From ZC4RG30 sp963777735 (GTDB lineage Bacteria > Pseudomonadota > Gammaproteobacteria > Steroidobacterales > Steroidobacteraceae): DNA of 64,000 nt. The notes below the pieces were generated by a model, which saw nothing but the letters and a program-made list of their open reading frames with translations, was not told the DNA's origin and did not search any database. A program made the position numbers and the translations under genes. This document shows positions 1-7,262 of this stretch, one piece after another (the stretch's first letter is position 1; every line of letters starts with the position of its first letter). Where the stretch lies: positions 37,812-101,811 of the forward strand of contig CAVZRQ010000004.1 in assembly GCA_963777735.1 (NCBI GenBank). The letters are read 5' to 3'.

Positions 1-189
1 AGCACTGAGCGCGGCCGCTGCCGCCGAAGCCTGAACCAGTTTGAGCGCCGCGGGCCCGATCGATTCCTCGCTGGTCCAGCGAAGTTCGCCATTGGGCTCG
101 AATACGGTGATGCCTGCCGCGCGCGGCAGCAAAGCCGCCACCAGCTGAGCGTAAGGAGAGAAATCGCATTCCGTCGCGAGCGCTGACAT
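1..189 (-). CDS. Unidentified protein, N-terminal 63 residues (truncated by window edge)
   Basis: An open minus-strand frame starts at the ATG at 187-189 and runs off the window start without a stop. The peptide begins MSALATECDFSPYAQLV and continues with a stretch resembling a small sensor fold (GITVFEPNGELRWTSE). This is reminiscent of the front of gammaproteobacterial signalling proteins such as EAL-domain proteins, but no diagnostic domain lies inside the window. It sits 78 bp downstream of the envC stop on the same strand, so it may be co-transcribed. Function is unassigned. Confidence 0.45.
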   Translation of the reverse strand, partial: MSALATECDFSPYAQLVAALLPRAAGITVFEPNGELRWTSEESIGPAALKLVQASAAAAALSA

Positions 190-267
190 GACTGCAGGAT
201 GACTTATTCGCGGCCGGCGAATAATGATCGAGTTGGCAGAATCCTCGCCCGCAAACGGGTTGCTTTC

Positions 268-1430
268 TCAACCTGCCGGCGGTGCGCTGGTGCGGAACCA
301 GCCGCGTGGATCCACGGGTTTGCCCGAACGCGCGGATCTCGAAATACAGGCCAGGCCGCTTTCGGCCGCCCGAATCACCGGCGGTCGCGATCTTCTCGCC
401 AGCCGCCACCCGGGCATCCTTGGCCTTGAACAACTCCTCGTTGTGGCCGTAGAGGCTCCAGTAGTTGTTGCCATGGTCCACGATCACGAGATATCCCCGC
501 CCGGGGGCATAGTCGGCATAGCGCACCACGCCCTCGAACACGGCGCGCACCTCCGTGCCGGGATCTGCGTCGATCTCGATCCCATCAGAGCGCAAACCGC
601 CGGCAATGGTGGCCCCATAATTCACGGCGATGCGCCCGGCCACCGGCCAGGAAAGCTTGCGCTGGGCCTGCCCGAATGGGCTCTTGGGATCGTAGGGAAC
701 CGCTTCGGCAGCCCGGCTCAGCTCTTTTACCAACTGCTCGACCTGCTGACGATCTGCCCGCAGCCGCTTCAGCGCCGCTTCGCGGCTGCGGGCCTCCTGG
801 TTGAGGCTCGCGACTGCACGCTGTTGTTGCCGCTTGGCGGATTCCAGATCACTGACCCGCTCTTTCTGTTTCAGCTCCAGATCGGCAAGCGCGGCGTCTT
901 CTTCGTCAATTTCTGCGGTAAGTACGTCGATTCTGGCGATATTTTCGGCGATCACGTCGATCTGGCTGGCGCGCAGCCGCCCCAGATATCCGTAATAAGT
1001 CAAATTTCTGCCAAATTCGGCCGGATTGCGCTGATTGAGCAGCAACTTGAGGGGTTCACTGCGCCCCATGAAATATGCGGCGCGCAACTGTCGGGCAAGG
1101 TCAGCTTCAGTCTGCTGCTTGGCAGCCTGCCGCTCGGCCCGTTCTGCCGACAGCTTCTGGCGCGCGCTGGAGCGCTCGGCACGTTCTGACCGCAGTTCCG
1201 ACAGATCCCTTGTGCGCCTGCGACACCGATCGATCCGCATCCCGCAGGGCTCGACTCAGCCTGTCTTTCTCGATCCCGTCGTTCCGGACCCGGCGAGCCG
1301 CGCGCTCGATCTGCTCATTGATCTGGCGCAGCTGGGCCTCGGCGGCTTTCTTGTCGGGCGTCGCCGCCGGCAGCACCAGCGCCACCAGTAACAGCCCGAT
1401 CCCGGCAGCAGTCCAGGGGACTCTCTTCAT
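268..1430 (-). pseudogene. envC: EnvC-like murein hydrolase activator (M23 fold), interrupted by two single-base frameshifts
   Basis: EnvC is a periplasmic coiled-coil protein that activates septal amidases during cell division. The start is ATG 1428-1430, giving MKRVPWTAAG and a signal peptide, then a charged coiled coil. Near 1212 the frame must shift by one base: the frame reading RDLSELRSER continues the coiled coil down to about 327. That section holds AYFMGRSEPLKLLLNQ and the degenerate LytM/M23 core (PVAGRIAVNYG, GNNYWSLYGHNEELF). Near 326 a second one-base shift is needed to reach the canonical ending SGKPVDPRGWF and the stop at 268. Corrected length is about 386 residues, normal for the family. 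It is divergent from the rhodanese-grxC-secB-gpsA operon, as in E. coli. The damage is either real or two extra-base sequence errors. Confidence 0.85.
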
Positions 1431-1458
1431 GGGAGCCAAGTCTACGTTGCAGGCTGGC

Positions 1459-1464
1459 TATAAT
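1459..1464 (+). promoter_or_regulatory. Candidate -10 box for the rhodanese-grxC-secB-gpsA operon
   Basis: A perfect TATAAT lies in the 63-bp gap between the divergent envC and rhodanese starts, 29 bp before the rhodanese ATG. No convincing -35 hexamer is seen at 16-18 bp spacing, so this is only a candidate sigma-70 promoter. Confidence 0.4.
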
Positions 1465-1493
1465 GCCCGCCCTTTTCTCTGGCCTTGCTCCGC

Positions 1494-1916
1494 ATGGAAC
1501 GTCTGCTCGAATACCTGACCCAACATCCCTACCTGGTCAGCCTCACCGTGGCGCTGCTGCTTGCCGTGCTGGTGTACGAGCTGCGCTCGCGCAAGCTGGC
1601 CTATGCCGCCGTGCAGCCGCAGGAAGCCATCCTGCTGATGAACCAGGGCGCGCATGTGTACGACCTGCGCGATGCCGCGGCCTTTGCCGCCGGCCACATC
1701 ACCGGCGCGAAACATCTCGATCCCGGCCAGCATGAGAATGCGGCCGAGACGCTGAAGAAGTTCAAGGAGAAGCTGCTGGTCGTCTATTGCGAGTCGGGCG
1801 TCACTTCCACGGCCCTCACGCGCAAGCTGCACGCCGGTGGTTTCACCAAGGTGTTCAACCTGCGCGGCGGGCTCGCGCAGTGGCGCACGGAAGGCCTGCC
1901 GCTGCAACGCGGCTGA
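1494..1916 (+). CDS. yibN: Membrane-anchored rhodanese-like protein (YibN family)
   Basis: 140 residues. One N-terminal transmembrane helix (about residues 12-30, YLVSLTVALLLAVLVYEL) is followed by a single rhodanese domain. The domain shows YDLRDAAAFAAGHITGA and the active-site loop VVYCESGVTS, whose cysteine would carry a persulfide. ATG 1494 is preferred because upstream in-frame starts lack a ribosome-binding site. It is the first gene of the conserved yibN-grxC-secB-gpsA cluster and ends 9 bp before grxC. The substrate is unknown; the context suggests a link to thiol chemistry or protein export. Confidence 0.85.
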   Translation: MERLLEYLTQHPYLVSLTVALLLAVLVYELRSRKLAYAAVQPQEAILLMNQGAHVYDLRDAAAFAAGHITGAKHLDPGQHENAAETLKKFKEKLLVVYCESGVTSTALTRKLHAGGFTKVFNLRGGLAQWRTEGLPLQRG

Positions 1917-1925
1917 GATTCGACG

Positions 1926-2204
1926 ATGCACACCGGCACGCCGCAGGTATTGATGTACGCCAGGGCGGGCTGTGGCTACTGCACCCGGGCGCGTGACCTG
2001 CTCACGCGCAAGGGCGTGGCATGGACCGAGATCAACATCGAGGCCGTGGACGGCGCGCGGCAGGAAATGCAGCAGCGCAGTGGCCGCAACACCGTGCCGC
2101 AGATTTTCGTCGGCGAGCGTCACCTGGGTGGCTTCGACGACATCAACGCGCTGGATGGCAGGGGCGAACTCGATCCGATCCTGGCCACAGTCACCGCCGC
2201 GTGA
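1926..2204 (+). CDS. grxC: Glutaredoxin 3
   Basis: 92 residues, the usual size of a monomeric dithiol glutaredoxin that reduces protein disulfides and glutathione mixed disulfides in the cytoplasm. The active site is CGYC (in RAGCGYCTRA) instead of the more common CPYC. The cis-proline and glutathione-binding stretch NTVPQIFVGERHLGGFDD is intact. It lies between the rhodanese gene and secB, the standard gammaproteobacterial order. Confidence 0.95.
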   Translation: MHTGTPQVLMYARAGCGYCTRARDLLTRKGVAWTEINIEAVDGARQEMQQRSGRNTVPQIFVGERHLGGFDDINALDGRGELDPILATVTAA

Positions 2205-2259
2205 ACTTGCAGAACCCGCACAACAATTACAAACACATCTACTACAGAGGTTAATGATC

Positions 2260-2745
2260 ATGGCCGACGAAACACCTGCCGCACAGAGCAACGGCGCCGA
2301 CACCACGCAGCCGAACCTGGCCCTGCAGGGCGTTTACCTGAAGGATTGCTCGTACGAAGCACCGCAGGGACCGCGCGGCGAAGGCAACTGGCAGCCGCAG
2401 ATCAACCTGGATCTCGCGACCACCAGCAACCCCATCCAGGGCGATGTGCGCGAAGTCGTGCTCACCGTGACGGTCTCCGCCAAGCAGAACGACAAGACGC
2501 TGTTCCTGGTGGAAGTGAAGCAGGCCGGCGCCTTCCTGATGCAGAACCTCGGTGAAGAAGATGCCAAGCGCGCGATCGCCAGCATCTGCCCCGGCGTGCT
2601 GTTCCCCTATGCCCGCTCGATGGTCTCGCAGCTGGTATCGCAGGGCGGCTTCCCGCAGCTGCTGCTGCCGCCGGTGAACTTCGACGCGCTGTACCTGAAT
2701 GCGCAGGCGCAGTCGGTGACGGCCCAGCCGCAAGCGACGAACTGA
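2260..2745 (+). CDS. secB: Protein-export chaperone SecB
   Basis: 161 residues. SecB is a tetrameric cytoplasmic chaperone that keeps precursors unfolded and hands them to SecA. The core YLKDCSYEAPQGP and the C-terminal CPGVLFPYARSMVSQLVSQGGFPQLLLPPVNF are diagnostic. Two ATGs lie at 2254 and 2260; the AGAGG at 2246-2250 is better spaced for 2260 (9 nt) than for 2254 (3 nt). It follows grxC by 55 bp and precedes gpsA. Confidence 0.96.
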   Translation: MADETPAAQSNGADTTQPNLALQGVYLKDCSYEAPQGPRGEGNWQPQINLDLATTSNPIQGDVREVVLTVTVSAKQNDKTLFLVEVKQAGAFLMQNLGEEDAKRAIASICPGVLFPYARSMVSQLVSQGGFPQLLLPPVNFDALYLNAQAQSVTAQPQATN

Positions 2746-2759
2746 GCAGGGCGATGCGC

Positions 2760-2848
2760 GCGCCGATTGCCGTGCCGGGCAGCGGCTCGTGGGGACCACT
2801 CCCTTGACCGCACCCATTGCGGTTCTGGGGAGCGGTTCATGGGGCACG
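2760..2848 (+). repeat. Out-of-frame near-duplicate of the gpsA start region (two copies 50 bp apart)
   Basis: Copy 1 (2760-2798) lies in a 17-codon mini-ORF that starts at ATG 2754 and stops at TGA 2805-2807. It encodes APIAVPGSGSWG. Copy 2 (2810-2848) is the gpsA N-terminus, APIAVLGSGSWG. Over 12 codons the copies match at 27 of 36 bases; eight of nine mismatches are third-position and synonymous. The 50-bp offset puts copy 1 in another frame. The mini-ORF stop overlaps a TTG that is the likely gpsA start (TTGA). See findings. Confidence 0.8.
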
Positions 2849-3805
2849 GCGCTCGCCATCCAGTTTGCGCGTGCCGGCAAGGCTACCCGGTTGTGGGGCC
2901 GCGATACGGCGCAGCTGCGCGACATGCGCAGCGAGCGTCGCAATCGCCGCTATCTGCCCGATGCACCGTTTCCGGAGCTGCTGCAGATAGCGGAAACACT
3001 CGATGACGCACTGGCCGGCAGCAACGATGTGCTGGTCGCCGTGCCCAGCAGTGGCTTTCGACCATTGCTCACTGAACTTGCGTCGCGGCTCACGCCCGAG
3101 GTGCAGATCTCCTGGGCCACCAAGGGCTTCGAGCGCGATACCGGCATGCTGCCGCATCAGGTGGCGCATGAAGTGCTGGGCAGTGGTTACACCGTTGCCG
3201 TGCTTTCGGGACCGACCTTCGCGAAAGAGGTGGGCGCGGGACTGCCGACCGCGATGGTGGTCGCCTCGGCCGATGCGGGTTTTGCGATGCGCGTGGCGGA
3301 TGATCTCGCCTCGCCGGGATTTCGCACCTATGTTTCCACCGACATCATCGGTGTGGAAATCGGCGGCGCGGTCAAGAATGTCATCGCCATCGGCGCGGGG
3401 CTTTCCGATGGTCTGGGGTTCGGCGCCAACATGCGCGTCGCGCTCATCACCCGTGGACTGAATGAAATGACACGCCTCGGCGTGGCATTGGGCGCGCGCG
3501 AGCGCACGTTCATGGGCCTGGCCGGTCTCGGTGATCTGGTGCTGACCAGCACCGACGATCAATCACGCAACCGGCGCTGCGGGCTCGCGCTGGCGCGCGG
3601 CCTTTCCGTGGACGCCGCCATGCGCGAGATCGGACAGGTAGTGGAGGGTTATCACGCCGCGCGTGTGTTGCGCGCGGTGGCCAATCGACTGCAGCTCGAC
3701 TTGCCCATCTGCGAAGGCGTGTGCCGCATCCTGTTCGACGGCGCCAATGCCGGCGAAGTGGTGCGCGACCTCATGGCCCGTCCGCCGCAGGCGGAGTTCG
3801 AGTAG
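2804..3805 (+). CDS. gpsA: Glycerol-3-phosphate dehydrogenase [NAD(P)+]
   Basis: 333 residues from TTG 2804 (338 from GTG 2789). It reduces dihydroxyacetone phosphate to sn-glycerol-3-phosphate, the phospholipid backbone precursor, in the cytoplasm. Visible are the Rossmann motif IAVLGSGSWGTALA, LSGPTFAKEV, the catalytic-lysine region GAVKNVIAIGAG and NMRVALITRGLNEM. TTG 2804 gives the family-typical N-terminus MTAPIAVLG and has GGGG 9 nt upstream; GTG 2789 has no visible Shine-Dalgarno sequence. A near-copy of its own start precedes it out of frame. It is the last gene of the plus-strand operon. Confidence 0.93.
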   Translation: MTAPIAVLGSGSWGTALAIQFARAGKATRLWGRDTAQLRDMRSERRNRRYLPDAPFPELLQIAETLDDALAGSNDVLVAVPSSGFRPLLTELASRLTPEVQISWATKGFERDTGMLPHQVAHEVLGSGYTVAVLSGPTFAKEVGAGLPTAMVVASADAGFAMRVADDLASPGFRTYVSTDIIGVEIGGAVKNVIAIGAGLSDGLGFGANMRVALITRGLNEMTRLGVALGARERTFMGLAGLGDLVLTSTDDQSRNRRCGLALARGLSVDAAMREIGQVVEGYHAARVLRAVANRLQLDLPICEGVCRILFDGANAGEVVRDLMARPPQAEFE

Positions 3806-3822
3806 CGGGCGCAGGCCGCCCT

Positions 3823-4524
3823 TCAGTACACGTAGCTGAACGACAGCATGATGTTGTCGACATCGGTGGTGCCGTTGCCGCTCGACCTGCCGATCTTGCT
3901 GAGGTGCATGTAGTCGAGGCCGATGCGGTAGTAATCCCAGACATTCACGCCGACACCCGCACCGTAGAAGAAATCCTGTGAATTCTCGGAGGCCTTGAGG
4001 CTCTCGCCATCTCCCTCGATGGTGTAGGAGACCTTGACCCGGGTATCGGAGCTGGAGATTCCGGCCCGACCACGCAGCTCCAGATAGCTGCCCATGGGCA
4101 AAGTGGCCGTGCTGCCGACCAGGAAGCCCTTGGCCCGATAGCTGAAATTGAAGGTGCCGGGCGCGGTGGAGATGCCGTCGCTCAGCGTGCCCGAAGAGGC
4201 GTACTGGAAAGCGCCCAGCCGGAAATAGCCCGCCTCGAACGACAGGTACGGGCTCATTCGATAGCCGCTGATCAGTGCGTAGGAGCGGTCCGTGTCCTGC
4301 AGCGTGGAGGAGATTCCGTCATAGGTCAGCACTTCGGAGAAATTGTTGCCGAAGAAACTCTCGGCCAGGCCATCGAGGGCAGCGACACCCACATCCTTGA
4401 ACGAGGCCTTGCCCACCGCGACTTCGAAATAGAAGCCCGAGTCCATGAGCTGCGCCTGCGCGGCCGGCGCGACCGCAGCGGCGAGTGTCAGGGCGCAAAG
4501 GGCTTTCAGAGTGTGGCGTGGCAT
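3823..4524 (-). CDS. Small outer-membrane beta-barrel protein
   Basis: 233 residues with a cleavable signal peptide (LTLAAAVAPAAQAQ). Alternating amphipathic strands follow (GFYFEVAVGKASF, SYALISGYRMSPYLSFEAGYF, YFRLGAF, YYRIGLDYMHLSKIG), and the protein ends on an aromatic residue (SFSYVY), typical of Bam-inserted barrels. It resembles the OmpA/OmpW-like eight-stranded class. No specific function can be assigned. It occupies the place that cysE has between gpsA and trmL in E. coli. GGGAG lies just upstream of the ATG. Confidence 0.75.
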   Translation of the reverse strand: MPRHTLKALCALTLAAAVAPAAQAQLMDSGFYFEVAVGKASFKDVGVAALDGLAESFFGNNFSEVLTYDGISSTLQDTDRSYALISGYRMSPYLSFEAGYFRLGAFQYASSGTLSDGISTAPGTFNFSYRAKGFLVGSTATLPMGSYLELRGRAGISSSDTRVKVSYTIEGDGESLKASENSQDFFYGAGVGVNVWDYYRIGLDYMHLSKIGRSSGNGTTDVDNIMLSFSYVY

Positions 4525-4578
4525 ATCCGGCTCCCGGGAATCGTGGCGATGAATCCTGCGCCAGAATATCCCACAGTC

Positions 4579-5046
4579 TCACCCCGATGGCGCAAAGCCA
4601 TTCTGCCGCCAGGCCTCGTAGACCACCACGGCCACGGCATTGGAGAGGTTCAGGCTGCGATTCGACGGCTGCATGGGAATATGCAGTCGCTCATGGCCGG
4701 AAGGGAGCCTGGCCACGATGTCCGCGGGCAGGCCGCTGGTCTCCCTCCCGAAAAGCAGGCTGTCGCCGGGCTGGTAGCGCGCCTCGTGATATCCCTTCAC
4801 CCCGTCGGTCTCGATCACGAACAGCCGCGTCGGGCCGATTGCGGCAAGGCAACCGGCCAGATCCGCATGCAGGGAGACACGCGCCAGGTCGTGGTAATCC
4901 AGCCCCGCCCGCTTGAGCTGCGGCGTCGACAGATCGAACCCGAGTTTGCCCACCAGATGCAGATGGGCGCCCGTGTTGGCGCAGAGCCGGATGGTGTTGC
5001 CCGTGTTGGGGGGAATCTCGGGCTCGTAGAGCAGTATGTTGAACAC
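4579..5046 (-). CDS. trmL: tRNA (cytidine/uridine-34-2'-O)-methyltransferase TrmL
   Basis: 155 residues, a minimal SPOUT methyltransferase that 2'-O-methylates the wobble base of tRNA-Leu isoacceptors using S-adenosylmethionine. The family start FNILLYEPEIPPNTGNTIRLCANTG and the knot motifs LLFGRETSGLP and IPMQPSNRSLNLSNAVAVVVYE are all present. It is near gpsA, as in E. coli. The reading frame is intact at normal length. Confidence 0.95.
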   Translation of the reverse strand: MFNILLYEPEIPPNTGNTIRLCANTGAHLHLVGKLGFDLSTPQLKRAGLDYHDLARVSLHADLAGCLAAIGPTRLFVIETDGVKGYHEARYQPGDSLLFGRETSGLPADIVARLPSGHERLHIPMQPSNRSLNLSNAVAVVVYEAWRQNGFAPSG

Positions 5047-5133
5047 TTCATTGACCTCGGCAAGTCTTTTGGATGGCCCCTGCGAGGGCCACAGGCTGCG
5101 GCGTCTGGCGGCATTTTCAGCGATAATTTGAAC

Positions 5134-6111
5134 ATGAACGCCGCTATCGATTCGCCTCCGGCAAACCCCGCTGCCGCAGCTGCAGCCTGGACGCCTCCGC
5201 CCGCGTCGCTGGCGCTGGATTTCTGCGGCATGCGCTTCGCCTCGCCGATCGTGCTGCTGTCAGGCTGCGTCGGTTTTGGCGAGGAATACACCCGCGTTGC
5301 GGGCTTCTCGAACCGCGATGTGGGCGCCATCTGCCTGAAGGGCACCACGCTTGCGCCCCGCCTCGGCAACAAGCCGCATCGTGTGTACGAAACGCCGATG
5401 GGCATGCTGAACGCCATCGGCCTGCAGAACCCCGGGGTGGATCACGTGGTGCGCCACATCCTTCCCGATCTCGATTTCAGCGAGACGCGTTTCATCGCGA
5501 ATGTGTCGGGCTCCACCATCGAGGAATACATCGAGGTCACCGCGCGCTTCGATGATTCGCCCATCGATGCGATGGAGATCAACATCTCCTGCCCGAACGT
5601 GAAGGAAGGCGGCGTGCAGTTCGGCAATTCGCCGGAGATGTCCGCCCGCGTGGTGGCCGCCTGCCGCAAGGTCACGCGCAAGCCACTCATTACAAAGTTG
5701 TCGCCCAATCAGACGGACATCGCGCTGAACGCGCGGCTGTGCATCGAGGCCGGCACCGATGCCTTCGCCGTGATCAACACGCTGATGGGCATGGCCATCG
5801 ACACCCGCACCCGCCAGCCCGTGATCGGCAACCGGCAGGGCGGCCTTTCCGGCCCCGCCATCAAACCCATCGCATTGCTCAAGGTGGCGCAGGTGAGCGC
5901 GGTGGCGAAGCCGCATGGCGTGCCCATCATCGGCCAGGGCGGCATCGTCTCGGCGAATGACGCCATCGAGTTCCTGATCGCCGGTGCCACTGCCATCGGC
6001 GTGGGCACGGCGCTGTTCTACGATCCGCTGGTGTGCCCGAAGATCAATCGCGGCATCGCGGATTACCTCGCCGCACAGGGCCTGGCCAACGTCGCCGCCC
6101 TCACTGCTTAA
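5134..6111 (+). CDS. pyrD: Dihydroorotate dehydrogenase, class 1B catalytic-subunit type
   Basis: 325 residues. It oxidises dihydroorotate to orotate in pyrimidine synthesis with bound FMN. Class 1 features are clear: LSGCVGFGEEY, KGTTLAPRLGNKPHRVYETP, the catalytic cysteine in NISCPNVKEGG (not the serine of class 2), KLSPNQTD, INTLMGMAID and GQGGIVSANDAIEFLIAGA. An Ala/Pro-rich extension occupies residues 1-25. No pyrK electron-transfer subunit lies nearby. ATG 5134 was chosen because further upstream the frame crosses trmL on the other strand. Confidence 0.85.
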   Translation: MNAAIDSPPANPAAAAAAWTPPPASLALDFCGMRFASPIVLLSGCVGFGEEYTRVAGFSNRDVGAICLKGTTLAPRLGNKPHRVYETPMGMLNAIGLQNPGVDHVVRHILPDLDFSETRFIANVSGSTIEEYIEVTARFDDSPIDAMEINISCPNVKEGGVQFGNSPEMSARVVAACRKVTRKPLITKLSPNQTDIALNARLCIEAGTDAFAVINTLMGMAIDTRTRQPVIGNRQGGLSGPAIKPIALLKVAQVSAVAKPHGVPIIGQGGIVSANDAIEFLIAGATAIGVGTALFYDPLVCPKINRGIADYLAAQGLANVAALTA

Positions 6112-6145
6112 CGAATTCATTCTCTACCAGGGTTTTCCATCCACC

Positions 6146-7241
6146 ATGTCTGCTCTCGAAACCATCAATTTCACCCGCGGCGTACCCGCGACGGAATCCT
6201 TCCCCATCGCCGACCTCGCGCAGAGCGCGGCCACGGCGCTTGCCGCCAGCGGTGCCGATGCACTGCTGCAGTACGGCCCCTCCGCTGGCCTTGGCGCACT
6301 GCGCACCTGGCTGGCCGAATGGCAGGGCGTGAAGCCCGAACAGGTGCTCACCGGCAATGGCTCGCTGGAACTGGTGGAGTTCCTGTGCACCGCGCTGCAT
6401 CAAGCCGGGCGATGTGGTGTTCACCGAATCGCCGAGCTACGACCGCGCCATCACGCTGTTCCGTCGTCATGGCGCGAACGTGATCGGTGTGCCGCTCGCG
6501 GCCGATGGTCCGGATCTCGCTGCCTTCGAGCAGCTGCTGACGCAGCACAAGCCGAAGCTGTTCTACGTGATCCCGGATTTCCAGAATCCCTCGGGCGCCA
6601 CCTGCTCGACGGCGAAGCGCAAGGCCATCGTGGCGCTGGCAGAGAAGCATGATTTCCTGCTGCTCGAAGATGCACCCTATCGCATGCTGCGTTATCGCGG
6701 CACGCAGGAACCGACGCTGTTCTCGCTGGCGCCGCAGCGCACGCTGCACATGACCTCCTTCACCAAGCTGATCGCGCCCGGCGTGCGGCTGGGCTTCATG
6801 ATCGGCGATGCGGCCACGCTCGCGAAGATCGGCAAGGTGGCGGAAGACACCTACATCTCGCCGGGTTACTTCGCGCATGGCGTGACGCTCGAGTGGCTGC
6901 GCGCCGGCAAGCTGGGCCCGCAGATCGAGAAGCTGAAGGCGCTGTACGCACCGCGTCTCGAAGCCTGCCTCGCCGCGCTCGACAAGCACATGCCCGATGC
7001 CGTGGCCACGCGCCCGGATGGGGGTTTCTTCCTTTCCGTGACGCTGCCAGCGGGCGTGCTCACCACCGATGTGCGCGCAGCGGCAACACGGCTCAACCTG
7101 AATCTGGCCGATGGCCTCGCTTTCTTCCCGAATGGCGGTGGCGAGCGCTTCATCCGCCTGCCGTTCTGCGCACTGACGCCAGCGCAGATTGATGAAGGAG
7201 TGCGTCGGCTGGCCGAGGCCGTAAGGGAAGTGCGCAATTAG
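6146..7241 (+). pseudogene. PLP-dependent aminotransferase (fold type I, 2-aminoadipate/MocR-like), single-base frameshift
   Basis: ATG 6146 opens MSALETINFTRGVPATESFP, and the frame reads well through LTGNGSLELVEFLCTAL. At about 6398 an extra C moves the rest to the next frame, IKPGDVVFTESPSYDRAI. That frame continues through FYVIPDFQNPSGAT, the PLP-lysine region SFTKLIAPGVRLGFM and RLPFCALTPAQIDEGVRRL to the stop at 7239-7241. Removing one base gives a normal 364-residue enzyme. The family transfers amino groups from amino acids to 2-oxo acids; the substrate is not predictable. It is 34 bp after pyrD, probably co-transcribed. Either a recent pseudogene or a sequence error. Confidence 0.85.
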
Positions 7242-7262
7242 TCAGTATCGCCGGCGCGGAGG

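Noticed and set aside
224..1189. 321-codon open frame on the plus strand across envC
   Set aside because: Antisense to a clear EnvC coding sequence; no homology-like motifs or ribosome-binding site. A by-product of high GC.
4513..5133. A 207-residue N-terminal extension of PyrD by reading upstream
   Set aside because: The extension lies opposite trmL and has no recognisable domain; ATG 5134 gives a normal-length enzyme.
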